From an uncultured Christensenella sp. (GTDB lineage Bacteria; Bacillota; Clostridia; Christensenellales; Borkfalkiaceae): a stretch of 64,000 nucleotides of DNA. Shown here piece after piece: positions 7,576 to 16,668 of the stretch. The translations under genes and the position numbers were made by a program. Location of the stretch: NCBI GenBank assembly GCA_910579705.1, contig CAJTUI010000006.1:1-64000 (forward strand). The letters are read 5' to 3'. Under the pieces are notes generated by a model. That model was not told the DNA's origin. It saw only the letters and a list, made by a program, of their open reading frames with translations, and ran no database searches. The first letter of the stretch is position 1, and every line of letters begins with the position of its first letter.

Positions 7576-8844
7576 TTAATTATTTATTCGTCCATTATTT
7601 TCCCTTGCGGTGGCAAGCATAAGCTTTATTCTGTTTTCCTGATTTACTTTCGTTGCGGACGGGTCGTAGTCCACTGCGACGATGTTTTCGTCGGCATACA
7701 GGTTTTTAAGCGTGCGTATCGCGCCCTTGCCGGCGATATGGTTTGGCAGACACCCGAACGGCTGGGCGCATACGATATTCGGCACGCCAGACTCCGCAAG
7801 CGCGGCCATCTCGGCGGGTATCAGCCAACCCTCGCCCATCTTCACGCCCTGATTAAGCACCTTGTCCGCGCAATGGCGCAAATGCTCGAAATCGTGAACG
7901 GGCTCGAAACTGCCCTCCTTTTCAAACTGCCTTATGATTTTTTTCTGTTTGCGGTAAAGGTATTTATAAAAGAGCTTGTAAGCGAAAGCCGTGCGCGCGT
8001 TATGCCCGTAAAACTTTTCGTCGTTGACCACGTTTATAATGCAGTACAGTACGAAATCCATAAGCGCGGGGACGACGGGTTCGCAGTTTTCCGAAAGCAA
8101 AAAACCTTCTAGATTGTTGTTTCCGAGGTGCGCGTACTTTACGTAAATTTCCCCGACTATCCCGACTTTGACTTTCTTTTCGGGCGCGCGCTCCACCGCG
8201 GCGAAAGTTTGTATAATCCTCTTGTTAAGGCTCTTATATTTCTTGTAGCCGCCCCGCCTGAACGCGTCCACCACAAACTCGACGGCCTTGTCGCGCGCCG
8301 CGTCGGCGGCGCCTTTTTTCGTTTCGTAAGGCTTTGTCTGGTTATAGCACCACATTATGCTGTCGCCGTAAAAGATACTGTACGCAAGCTTTAAAAGAAG
8401 TTTGAACGTCATAGGGAACGATGCGTTTTTATCGAACCCCGAAAAGTTGAGCGACAGCACGGGGATTTTCGGGAACTCTGCCGCGATAGCCTTCCTGACA
8501 AGCGGAAGATAGTTCGAGGCGCGGCACCCGCCGCCCGTCTGGGTTATAAGCAGCGCGGTATGCTCCAAATCGTAAGCGCCGCTTTTAAGCGCGTCGATAT
8601 ACTGTCCCACAACGCACAGACAGGGAAAACAGGTGTCGTTGTGCACGTGTTTCAATCCCTCGTCTATAACCGCGCGCGAGGAATTTGTGAGAACTTCTAC
8701 GTTATACCCCTCCATCTTCAAAAGCTCCTGTATTATCAGGAAATGCCAGGGCAACATATTCGGTATAAGTATCTTATGGGTGGCTTTCATAGACTTGTCC
8801 CATACGGGATAGCCGTCTGTGTAATCTTTGATATTTTCGGACAT
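7576..8844 (-). CDS. 2-hydroxyacyl-CoA dehydratase-like (HgdB/DUF2229-type) protein
   Basis: Cytoplasmic Fe-S protein of the 2-hydroxyacyl-CoA dehydratase subunit family, partner of the activase encoded 13 bp upstream. Features include the IPNMLPWHFLIIQELLKMEGY start, the NDTCFPCLCVVGQY cysteine motif, TQTGGGCRASNYL and the late CAQPFGCLPNHIAGKG motif; these cysteines fit Fe-S cluster binding. Length of 422 residues is usual for the small stand-alone members. Because no CoA transferase, acyl-CoA dehydrogenase or second subunit is adjacent, it need not be a fermentative dehydratase; this family includes proteins carrying unusual Fe-S clusters for low-potential reductions. The substrate is unknown. 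Confidence 0.85.
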   Translation of the reverse strand: MSENIKDYTDGYPVWDKSMKATHKILIPNMLPWHFLIIQELLKMEGYNVEVLTNSSRAVIDEGLKHVHNDTCFPCLCVVGQYIDALKSGAYDLEHTALLITQTGGGCRASNYLPLVRKAIAAEFPKIPVLSLNFSGFDKNASFPMTFKLLLKLAYSIFYGDSIMWCYNQTKPYETKKGAADAARDKAVEFVVDAFRRGGYKKYKSLNKRIIQTFAAVERAPEKKVKVGIVGEIYVKYAHLGNNNLEGFLLSENCEPVVPALMDFVLYCIINVVNDEKFYGHNARTAFAYKLFYKYLYRKQKKIIRQFEKEGSFEPVHDFEHLRHCADKVLNQGVKMGEGWLIPAEMAALAESGVPNIVCAQPFGCLPNHIAGKGAIRTLKNLYADENIVAVDYDPSATKVNQENRIKLMLATARENNGRINN

Positions 8845-8857
8845 AGTTTACCGCCGA

Positions 8858-11773
8858 TTATTTTTTTAAGCTTTCGTTTATGGCCGCAAGCATACTGCGC
8901 AGCCTTATCTTTACGACGCCGAGATTGTTTATTTCGTCTATTTTAATCTGAGTATACAGCTTGCCGTTCTTTTCGAGAATAGCGCGCACCTCGTCGGAAG
9001 TTATTGCATCCAGTCCGCAACCGAACGAGACAAGCTGCACGAGGTTAACGTTTTTATTCTTTGCCGCGAAGTCCGCCGCGCGGTATAGCCTTGCGTGATA
9101 CGTCCACTGGTTCAACACGTTTACTTTAACTTCGGCCCCGCGCTCGTAAACGCTGTCCTCGGAAAGCACCGCAAGCCCGAGCGAGGTCAAAAGCTTGTTT
9201 ATGCCGTGGTTTATTTCGTTATCGAGGTGGTAAGGCCTGCCCGCAAGGACGATTACCTGTTTCCCCTCATTCTCGGCCGCGCGCAAAATTTCGTCGGCCT
9301 TTCGCCTTACGTCGGCACGGTAGCTTTCGAAAACGGCAAAACCTTCGTCAAGCGCTTTTGAAACTTCGCGCTTTTTCACTCCGTATTTCGAGAGTGCGCC
9401 GTACAGCTTTTTAACCGTGTTGGCGCGCATATTCAAATCGATATACGGCATAATAAAATTCTTATCGTCCAGCCGTTCGTTATTGGCTTTAAGCAGCTCG
9501 GGATAATACGCGACCACGGGACAGTTATAGTGGTTAGTGGAGCAATGTTCGTCCAAATTATAGCTTTCACAGGGCAGGAATATGAAATCCACGCCCTTAT
9601 CGAGCAGGCTCTCGATATGCCCGTGCATAAGCTTGGCGGGATAACACGCCGTATCGGAAGCGACCGTGTGCTGGCCCTTAAAATACAGCCCGCGCGATGA
9701 CTGCTCCGACAACACGACTTCGAAACCGAGTTTTTCGAAAAAGCCCGCCCAGATTGGCAACTGCTCGTACATTCCGAGTTGTAGCGGCAAACCCACTCTG
9801 CCGCGCATACCCTTTTCGCCGCGCACGCAATCTAAAAGCCGCTTCTGTTTATAAGAGTAAATATCCAACTCTTCCGAGGCGGGTTTCAGCCCCGCGCCAC
9901 GTTCGCACTTGTTGCCCGATATGTACTTTCTGCCGTCGCCGAAAGAGATTACGTTGATGTTGCAGTTCGAGGTGCAACCGCGGCAGTTTGATGATTTGGA
10001 CGCGTACGAAAACTTATCCAGCTCCTCTCCGTCTATGACCGTGCTCGCGCCGCCCGAGTTTTCCATAGCGTACAGCGCCGCGCCGAACGCGCCCATAAGC
10101 CCCGCAATCCCGGGCCGTATTACGTTTTTACCCGTTTCCTTTTCGAACGCGCGCAAAACTGCGTCGTTTAAAAACGTTCCGCCCTGAACGACTATGTTGT
10201 CGCCCAGCTCGTCAGGACCTTTCGCCCTGATTACCTTGTAAACCGCGTTTTTGACTATCGACGACGAAAGCCCCGCGGAAATATCATCCACGCCCGCGCC
10301 CTCTTTCTGGGCCTGCTTGACGGCGCTGTTCATAAACACCGTACAGCGCGAACCCAGCTCTACGGGGCGCTTTGCGTACAGTCCCTGTTGCGAAAACTTG
10401 TCAATCTCCATCCCCATCGCCCGCGCAAAGGTCTGAATGAATGAACCGCAACCCGAAGAGCAGGCCTCGTTGAGCATAATGGAATCTATTGCGCCGTTCT
10501 TTATCTTAAAGCATTTTATGTCCTGTCCGCCGATGTCGATAATGAAATCGACCTTGGGATTGAAGTGCATAGCGGCCTTGAAATGCGCTACCGTTTCCAC
10601 AATGCCGAAGTCGGCTTTTATCGCGCTCTTTATAAGGTCCTCGCCGTAGCCGGTCACGGCGCTCCCCGCTATTTTTATTCTGCCGCCGCCGAGCTTATAA
10701 ATCTCTTTCAGTTTTGAAATTATAACGTCGAGCGGCTGGCCGTTATTAGACTGGTAGTGCGAATAAAGTATGCGGCAGTCGGGCGTAATCAACATAAGCT
10801 TTGTCGTTGTCGAGCCCGAGTCGATACCGAGATAACAGTCGCCCGAATAGGTCGCGATTTCCGCGAACTTCAAATCCGTAGCGCGGTGACGCTTTACGAA
10901 ATCGGCGTATTCCTGTTTGCTTTCGAAAAGAGGCTCGCCTACTGCTATATCGTCGCTCTCCTTAACGGCGCGTATCTTGTTTATTATTTCTTCTATGTCC
11001 ACAGGCTCGCCGGTCGAACCCAGCGCCGCGCCTATCGCCATAAAACAGGGCGCGTCTTCGGGAAACAGAGCGTTTTCCCGCGTAAGAGAAAGAGTTCTGA
11101 CAAATGCGTTCCCTAGCGACTTTAAAAAGTGCAACGGCCCGCCGAGAAACAGCACCTTGCCTTTTATGCGCCTGCCCTGAGCAAGACCCGAAACGGTCTG
11201 GTCTACGACGGCCTGAAAAATAGACGCGGCTATGTCTTCCTTTCTCGCGCCCTGATTAATAAGCGGCTGTACGTCCGACTTTGCAAACACGCCGCAGCGC
11301 GAAGCTATAGGGTATATCTTTTCTGCCTTTAAAGCGTACTCGTCCATTTCCGTAACGCTTATGTTTAAAAGCGTTGCCATCTGGTCGATAAACGCGCCTG
11401 TCCCGCCCGCGCAGCTCCCGTTCATACGCTGCTCGGTTCCGCCGGTAATAAATATGATTTTCGCGTCTTCCCCGCCCAGTTCAACCGCCGCGTCCGCGTC
11501 GGGATAGAACTTTCGGATAGCGATAAAGGCAGCCTGAACTTCCTGAATGAAGTTCAGCCCGCTTCGCTGGGATAGGCCCAGTCCCGCACTGCCCGTAATA
11601 CTTACAAGATACCCGCCGCCGAACTTTTCACTCACGATGCAAAGCTCTTTTAAAACGGTTTCCTTTACTCGGGCGAAGTGCCGCACATATGATTTGTAAA
11701 TTATTTCACCGCCGTCTATAACTACGACCTTAACCGTCGTAGAACCGACGTCGATTCCCAAAAGTTTTGTCAT
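8858..11773 (-). CDS. Giant acyl-CoA dehydratase activase (two ASKHA domains + DUF2229)
   Basis: ATP-driven electron-transfer activator of the BadF/BcrA/HgdC family, expected to feed low-potential electrons to the protein encoded downstream. From the N-terminus: a first ASKHA domain starting LLGIDVGSTTVKVVVIDGG with GGEDAKI and NGSCAGGTGAF; a second starting YLGIDSGSTTTKLMLITPD with GGQDIKCF and NEACSSGCGSF; a Cys-rich linker (CRGCTSNC); and a C-terminal DUF2229 region. The cysteines after each GG(E/Q)D motif fit the bridging 4Fe-4S cluster. An ATG 33 bp further upstream overlaps the predicted -10 box, so it cannot be translated from that promoter; the start MTKLL preceded by GGAAAAAC is preferred. 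Confidence 0.9.
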   Translation of the reverse strand: MTKLLGIDVGSTTVKVVVIDGGEIIYKSYVRHFARVKETVLKELCIVSEKFGGGYLVSITGSAGLGLSQRSGLNFIQEVQAAFIAIRKFYPDADAAVELGGEDAKIIFITGGTEQRMNGSCAGGTGAFIDQMATLLNISVTEMDEYALKAEKIYPIASRCGVFAKSDVQPLINQGARKEDIAASIFQAVVDQTVSGLAQGRRIKGKVLFLGGPLHFLKSLGNAFVRTLSLTRENALFPEDAPCFMAIGAALGSTGEPVDIEEIINKIRAVKESDDIAVGEPLFESKQEYADFVKRHRATDLKFAEIATYSGDCYLGIDSGSTTTKLMLITPDCRILYSHYQSNNGQPLDVIISKLKEIYKLGGGRIKIAGSAVTGYGEDLIKSAIKADFGIVETVAHFKAAMHFNPKVDFIIDIGGQDIKCFKIKNGAIDSIMLNEACSSGCGSFIQTFARAMGMEIDKFSQQGLYAKRPVELGSRCTVFMNSAVKQAQKEGAGVDDISAGLSSSIVKNAVYKVIRAKGPDELGDNIVVQGGTFLNDAVLRAFEKETGKNVIRPGIAGLMGAFGAALYAMENSGGASTVIDGEELDKFSYASKSSNCRGCTSNCNINVISFGDGRKYISGNKCERGAGLKPASEELDIYSYKQKRLLDCVRGEKGMRGRVGLPLQLGMYEQLPIWAGFFEKLGFEVVLSEQSSRGLYFKGQHTVASDTACYPAKLMHGHIESLLDKGVDFIFLPCESYNLDEHCSTNHYNCPVVAYYPELLKANNERLDDKNFIMPYIDLNMRANTVKKLYGALSKYGVKKREVSKALDEGFAVFESYRADVRRKADEILRAAENEGKQVIVLAGRPYHLDNEINHGINKLLTSLGLAVLSEDSVYERGAEVKVNVLNQWTYHARLYRAADFAAKNKNVNLVQLVSFGCGLDAITSDEVRAILEKNGKLYTQIKIDEINNLGVVKIRLRSMLAAINESLKK

Positions 11774-11804
11774 TTGTTTTTCCGGCATAATATTGTTTGT
11801 ACAC

Positions 11805-11833
11805 ATTATAACACATCAAACGCGGATTTTCAA
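11805..11833 (-). promoter_or_regulatory. Promoter of the activase/dehydratase unit
   Basis: TTGAAA (11828-11833), 17 bp, TATAAT (11805-11810) on the minus strand. It places the transcription start about 25 bases before the preferred ATG at 11773 and rules out the most upstream ATG. Confidence 0.7.
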
Positions 11834-11876
11834 ATTTATAATGAAAAAAATTTATCAAACCACAATAAATATTTTT

Positions 11877-12128
11877 TTATATGTTCTTCATATATTTGTT
11901 TTTCGTAGCCAGTCCGCCGCGGATATGCCGCTCCGACAGGTTCTTATTGAGTACGCCGCGCACTTCCACGTATAAATTTTTATCAATACTCCTCAACCGT
12001 TCGGTTACGTCTTTATGTACGGTAGATTTAGAAATACCGAAATGTATCGCCGCGGCGCGCACGGTCAAATTGTTTTCAATTATATACTCCGCCTCTTTGA
12101 TTACTCTATCGGTTATATAATCCCACAT
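11877..12128 (-). CDS. spoIIID: Sporulation transcription factor SpoIIID
   Basis: Small DNA-binding regulator of the mother-cell compartment in sporulation. It matches SpoIIID closely: MWDYITDRVIKEAEYIIENN, the helix-turn-helix TVRAAAIHFGISKSTVHKDVTERL, and the basic tail RHIRGGLATKNKYMK, which in the family contributes to DNA contact. At 83 residues it is close to the usual size. The chosen ATG follows AAAGGGGAT; a TTG eight codons upstream lacks such a site. Its presence supports a spore-forming lineage, although some non-sporulating Clostridia retain it. Confidence 0.93.
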   Translation of the reverse strand: MWDYITDRVIKEAEYIIENNLTVRAAAIHFGISKSTVHKDVTERLRSIDKNLYVEVRGVLNKNLSERHIRGGLATKNKYMKNI

Positions 12129-12140
12129 TAAAAAAATCCC

Positions 12141-12180
12141 CTTTTTCGACAAAAACTATTATAATTTATGTCGAAAAAAG
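12141..12180. repeat. Inverted repeat flanking the spoIIID promoter
   Basis: CTTTTTCGACA (12141-12151) and TGTCGAAAAAAG (12169-12180) form arms with at least 10 perfect pairs around a 17-bp AT-rich centre that includes the predicted -10 region. It could be an operator for a dimeric regulator, or a weak hairpin ending the ABC ATPase transcript. Confidence 0.55.
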
Positions 12181-12191
12181 GAATTATATTA
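12163..12191 (-). promoter_or_regulatory. Possible sigma-E promoter of spoIIID
   Basis: On the minus strand TAATATA (12185-12191), a 14-bp spacer and CATAAATT (12163-12170) resemble the Bacillus sigma-E consensus (KMATATT and CATACAHT). spoIIID is sigma-E-controlled in Bacillus subtilis, so the match is biologically sensible but made by eye. A TATAAT at 12158-12163 is an alternative. Confidence 0.4.
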
Positions 12192-12202
12192 CACAACGGT
12201 TT

Positions 12203-14059
12203 TTAAATAAGCCTTATATCTCTTTCTTTCTCGTACAGCTCCGTTTTATTTAAGTCAAAGCCGATTTTTTCGTTCGTTCCCGAAAAACCTTTCTCTACGG
12301 CAACCGTCACTGTTTGCCCGCCCAAATCCAACACCGCAAACGTTTCCTCGCCGTAATCGAGCACCCGCACAACCTCGGCAGGTATTCCGTCGACGGAAAT
12401 CTTAACGTCGTACACGGAAATTTTCATTTCCAGCTTTCGCTTATAAATATCCCTGCCGCATACGCCGAGCACGGTGTCAGCCGTATCCTGCGTGCAACTT
12501 AAAACGCTGCCCGCAATATCCAGCCCGTATCCGCGACCGTGCTCGTCTTTAAATTTAACAAAACTACATTCCAGACTGTTAACACAATTTAACGCGTCGA
12601 CACCCCTCTCCCCGTCCGTAAAAGTAAGCTGTTTCAGATCTATCGAAACGCCTTTTACGTTTTCTGGCCTAGCCCCGTCGTCGAGAGTAAACAGAACCCT
12701 GTCCGCAACGCGCAGGTGCGACAGTCTTTTCCCGTTGATTTGCTCTTCCTTGAAAATTTCGGCTTTGATATCTCCGTTCAAGGCCACGGCGCTTACGGGC
12801 ACGGTAACCGAATACTTTCCGTCCTCTAACCGTATTGCAGGCGGCAGAACCGTCTTCCAACCAAGCATTTTCAAAACACCCGCTTTTACTTCGCCGTCGA
12901 CAACGACCGCCTCGGGTATCCTGTGCATAATGCTTTTTTCTGTAACCTTATCGAAAACTATCATATTCGACAAATCGAGCGAAACTTCTATTACGCTGCC
13001 GTATTCGTAATCGGCGCCCGCGTCCGCTTTTAAAATAATTCTGGTCGGCGACTCTCCCGCGCCGTCCCTTAGGTTTAAATCGAAGTCGGCGTATAAAAGG
13101 CTTTCCACGCCGAGCTCCTCGACGTTGGTTACCCGACATTTCGCCCTGTACGCATACTTTTCCGCGTTTGCGGAAATATGCTCCGCCCTCAACCCGAGAA
13201 TAAGCTCTTGCACGCCGTCAAGATATTTACGCTCCGCCTTGTTGAAAATTTCCGACGGCACGCTGAACTTCGCGTCCGTTCCGTCAAGCGCAACCTCGGC
13301 CTTATTCCCGCACAGCTTTATTCTGCAATCCAGAAAATTCATCTGCGGCGTGCCGATAAAACCTGCCACAAACTTGTTTTCGGGATAGCGATACAGATTG
13401 CGCGGGCTGTCTATCTGCTGGACGAAACCGTCCTTCATAACGACAATGCGCGTGCCCATAGTCATAGCCTCGACCTGATCGTGCGTGACGTAAATAAAAG
13501 TGGTTTTAAGCTTTGCGTGCAGCTTTGAAATTTCACTGCGCATAGCCGTTCTCAGCTTTGCGTCCAGATTGGAAAGCGGCTCGTCCAGCAAAAACACCTT
13601 TGGTTCGCGAACTATGGCCCGCCCAAGCGCGACGCGCTGTCGCTGTCCGCCCGACATCTCCCTCGGCTTTCTGTCGAGATATTCCGTTATCCCGAGAATT
13701 TCCGCCGCCTCCTTAACCTTGCGGTCGATTTCTTCTTTCGGGGTTTTTCTCAGTTTAAGCCCGAACGCCATATTCTTGTACACGGTCATATGCGGATACA
13801 GAGCATAGTTCTGAAAAACCATTGCTATGTCCCTGTCCTTGGGCTCCACGTTATTTATCACCGAGCCGCCTATTTTAAGCTCTCCCGCAGTTATATCCTC
13901 CAACCCCGCAATCATTCTCAGAGTCGTGGATTTACCGCACCCCGACGGTCCGACGAATACTATAAACTCCTTATCCTCTATATCCATATTGAAATCGTTT
14001 ACCGCTTTCGCACCGTTGGGGTAAACCTTATAGATATGACTAAGCTTTAAACCTGCCAT
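12203..14059 (-). CDS. ugpC: ABC sugar-import ATPase (MsmK/UgpC type) with long C-terminal extension
   Basis: ATPase likely driving the importer encoded in the same operon. MAGLKLSHIYKVYPNGAKAV, Walker A GPSGCGKSTT, Q-loop VFQNYALYPH, signature MSGGQRQR, Walker B VFLLDEP and H-loop YVTHDQ are all present and normally spaced. The C-terminal region is much longer (about 618 residues in total against about 370 for MalK), apparently a duplicated or extended OB-type regulatory domain. The ATG at 14059 follows AAGGAGAAAGCG; the upstream TTG extension is not needed. It is the last gene of the 12-gene glycan operon, 26 bp after the GH2 gene. Confidence 0.9.
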   Translation of the reverse strand: MAGLKLSHIYKVYPNGAKAVNDFNMDIEDKEFIVFVGPSGCGKSTTLRMIAGLEDITAGELKIGGSVINNVEPKDRDIAMVFQNYALYPHMTVYKNMAFGLKLRKTPKEEIDRKVKEAAEILGITEYLDRKPREMSGGQRQRVALGRAIVREPKVFLLDEPLSNLDAKLRTAMRSEISKLHAKLKTTFIYVTHDQVEAMTMGTRIVVMKDGFVQQIDSPRNLYRYPENKFVAGFIGTPQMNFLDCRIKLCGNKAEVALDGTDAKFSVPSEIFNKAERKYLDGVQELILGLRAEHISANAEKYAYRAKCRVTNVEELGVESLLYADFDLNLRDGAGESPTRIILKADAGADYEYGSVIEVSLDLSNMIVFDKVTEKSIMHRIPEAVVVDGEVKAGVLKMLGWKTVLPPAIRLEDGKYSVTVPVSAVALNGDIKAEIFKEEQINGKRLSHLRVADRVLFTLDDGARPENVKGVSIDLKQLTFTDGERGVDALNCVNSLECSFVKFKDEHGRGYGLDIAGSVLSCTQDTADTVLGVCGRDIYKRKLEMKISVYDVKISVDGIPAEVVRVLDYGEETFAVLDLGGQTVTVAVEKGFSGTNEKIGFDLNKTELYEKERDIRLI

Positions 14060-14085
14060 CGCTTTCTCCTTATCAACCCGCCGTG

Positions 14086-16650
14086 TCAAAACAGCAGTTT
14101 AAAATTAATTTCGTCGCTCATTGCAATTTCGTATTCTTTTTTAAGCTCCGGTCCGCAGGAATTACTTCCCGTTCCGCGCATACCGCAGTCTATACAGACG
14201 TAAACTTTGCCGTCCCTTTCCAGCTCTGTACAATGCTCTTTTTTCAAAAGCTCCCGCGTGGGAAACGGCAGAACAGAAAAGCTGAATTTTTTATCGGCCG
14301 TAATCTTTACAAGCCCCTTTATGTCCAGAAACGTCGTGTCGCAGTGACTGCCAGTTTCCTGCGGCATAATATACGGGAAATAATTATCTTCCGAATTCGA
14401 ATAGTATTCGCCGTAATCCGAAGATAAACGTTTGTCGCAATATGCCTCGTTCGGTCCGAAACCGTGATAGAGGAAATCAGAATATTTTTTATCCACCGCA
14501 AACTCGAAGCCAATCCTCGGCAACGAAGTCAGGTGCGCGGCCGCCTTGTAAGATAATTTAACGTCCAGCGAACCGCCGCAGGACTTTACCGACAAAGAAA
14601 ATTCCAGCGGGGCCGCAATACAGTTTACGTACATCTTACCCGACAGTTTCGCGCAGTCGCCTTCCGAATGATAATCCAACACGACGGGACGGCACTTATC
14701 CAACCCGTGCTTCGTCCACAGAAATTTCGCCGCGCCTCTCGCGTCGTTATCGGTGTACGCGCGTAAAACGTTGAGTTTCAAAGGGCTTTCAAAGAGCGGC
14801 AGTCCGCCGCTTAACGCGCTAATCTCCGCCGTGTCCGTGTCGACCGAAAACCCGACCCGCCTGCCGTACGGCGCTAAATCCGCTTTCAGCGGCGAATACG
14901 GTTTATCGCAAAGTTTGCCGCCGTAAACCGCCTTCATTTCCAGCGCGGCGGATTTCAACCGCCTGTCGGGGGTCACCAGCCCGTCCACACAAAAATTGCC
15001 GTCGTGCTCGCTCTCGCCGAAGTCGCCGCCGTACAGCCAACCCTTTTCCGTATAAATAGCGTGGTCGCACCACTCCCATACGAACGCGCCAGCAACCCGC
15101 GGCTCGTTATATATAATTCTCCAATAATCGGCCAGATCGCCGCAACTGTTGCCCATAGCGTGCGAATACTCGCATATGACGAGCGGCCGCCTCTCCCGCC
15201 CGTCGGTAAGATACTGCTTTTCTATCCAATCGTACGGCGGATACATAACGCTTACCGTATCGACAAGCCCCGAATAGTAATATTCTTCGCCCGCGTGTTG
15301 CAAGCCCTCGTAATGCACGGGCCTGCCGCCGTGCGCTTTTACATATTCCGCGCCCTTGATAAAAGCCTTTCCGAAACTACTTTCGTTACCGAGCGACCAC
15401 ATAATGACGCAAGGCCTGTTTTTATCCCTTTCGACCAGCGTCCTGTGCCTGTCGAAAATACCCTCCGACCAAAACATATCGTCCGCAAAACCGCGCCATA
15501 ACTGTTCTTCGTAATCCCCGTGCACGCTTGCCGCGCCGTGCGTTTCCAGGTCGGCCTCGTTGAGAACGTACAGCCCCAGAACGTCGCAAAGCTGATAAAA
15601 CTGCGGTATGTCGGGGTAATGCGAAGTTCTGACGGCATTGCAATTGAGCGATTTGATAAGCCGCAAATCCTCCGCCGTGTCTTCCACGCTCACCGTAGCG
15701 GCCGTGTACGGACTGAACTCGTGGCGGTTCACTCCTTTGAGCTTTACAGCTTTTCCGTTAATCCTGAAAATCCCGTCCACCGTTTCCGACTTGACGAAAC
15801 CAACTTGCTCATAAATAACTTCGCCTGCCGCAATTATTTCAAGCGCGTACAAGACGGGCTGTTCCGCCGTCCACCCGGTCGCGTTATCTATCCGCAAAGT
15901 CACGGTTTCGCCGTCGCGGCACTCCGCCCGTGTTCCCGCAAAATTTAAAACCGCGTCCGCGCCGCCGAGGTTTTGAAAAACCATAACCCCGCGCCCGTTC
16001 TCGGGATATGCCGTAATTTTATAATCTTTTAAATGCTTTTCGGGCCTTTTAAGAACGTACACGCTACGGAAAATTCCCGAAAAGCGGAACTTGTCCTGAC
16101 ATTCTAGATAGCTGGACGCGCACCATTTCAAAACAAAAACGTCTACTACGTTGACTCCGTCGAAGACAAGTTCCGTTATATCGAACTCGCTCGTCGAATG
16201 GGAAATCTGGGAATAGCCCTTGTAATTGCCGTTCACATAGAGGTAAAAAGCGCTGTCCACGCCCTCGAAGTTGAGATAATACTTCTCGCCGTCCCTTTTA
16301 TCCAACCCGAAAATTCTGCGGTAATGCCAACAGGGCGTATCTCTCGGCACGCGCGGCGGGTCGAAGGGAAACGGATACCTTGAATTTATGTATTGAATTT
16401 TATCGTATCCGTGCATCTGCACGCAGGACGGAACGGGTATCGTCCCCGTTAGCTTTTCTCCGACTTCGAACTCGGACGAAAGCGAAGTACTTCCTATCTG
16501 CCACTCGCCGTCCAGCGGAATAAATTCCGAGCTGCTTTCTCTCGAAACAATCCCGAATTCGTATTTCGGTTCGTCACTTTCCGCAAACGGAATAAAATAT
16601 GCGCGCGGCTCTTCCACGCCTACGCGTTCAAGCAAATTAAATTCTTTCAT
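14086..16650 (-). CDS. GH2 beta-galactosidase (LacZ-like), cytoplasmic
   Basis: Retaining glycoside hydrolase of family 2, most like LacZ-type beta-galactosidases. The domain series is complete: jelly-roll sugar-binding domain (WQIG...VPSCVQMHGYD), Ig-like domain, TIM barrel beginning VKLKGVNRHEFSP, and a C-terminal beta-galactosidase small-chain-like domain (FGPNEAYCDKR). The acid/base is Glu423 in GNES and the nucleophile Glu494 in CEYSHAMGNS. There is no signal peptide, so it should act on imported oligosaccharides. It sits between the ribokinase and the ABC ATPase in the operon. Specificity beyond a beta-linked galactose-like residue cannot be read. Confidence 0.92.
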   Translation of the reverse strand: MKEFNLLERVGVEEPRAYFIPFAESDEPKYEFGIVSRESSSEFIPLDGEWQIGSTSLSSEFEVGEKLTGTIPVPSCVQMHGYDKIQYINSRYPFPFDPPRVPRDTPCWHYRRIFGLDKRDGEKYYLNFEGVDSAFYLYVNGNYKGYSQISHSTSEFDITELVFDGVNVVDVFVLKWCASSYLECQDKFRFSGIFRSVYVLKRPEKHLKDYKITAYPENGRGVMVFQNLGGADAVLNFAGTRAECRDGETVTLRIDNATGWTAEQPVLYALEIIAAGEVIYEQVGFVKSETVDGIFRINGKAVKLKGVNRHEFSPYTAATVSVEDTAEDLRLIKSLNCNAVRTSHYPDIPQFYQLCDVLGLYVLNEADLETHGAASVHGDYEEQLWRGFADDMFWSEGIFDRHRTLVERDKNRPCVIMWSLGNESSFGKAFIKGAEYVKAHGGRPVHYEGLQHAGEEYYYSGLVDTVSVMYPPYDWIEKQYLTDGRERRPLVICEYSHAMGNSCGDLADYWRIIYNEPRVAGAFVWEWCDHAIYTEKGWLYGGDFGESEHDGNFCVDGLVTPDRRLKSAALEMKAVYGGKLCDKPYSPLKADLAPYGRRVGFSVDTDTAEISALSGGLPLFESPLKLNVLRAYTDNDARGAAKFLWTKHGLDKCRPVVLDYHSEGDCAKLSGKMYVNCIAAPLEFSLSVKSCGGSLDVKLSYKAAAHLTSLPRIGFEFAVDKKYSDFLYHGFGPNEAYCDKRLSSDYGEYYSNSEDNYFPYIMPQETGSHCDTTFLDIKGLVKITADKKFSFSVLPFPTRELLKKEHCTELERDGKVYVCIDCGMRGTGSNSCGPELKKEYEIAMSDEINFKLLF

Positions 16651-16668
16651 ATCGTATATATATCATAC

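Noticed and set aside
11774..11806. Upstream ATG of the activase frame
   Set aside because: It falls within the predicted -10 box; the family-conserved N-terminus begins at 11773.
14060..14089. TTG-initiated extension of the second ABC ATPase
   Set aside because: The ATG at 14059 has a good AAGGAG site and matches the conserved family start.
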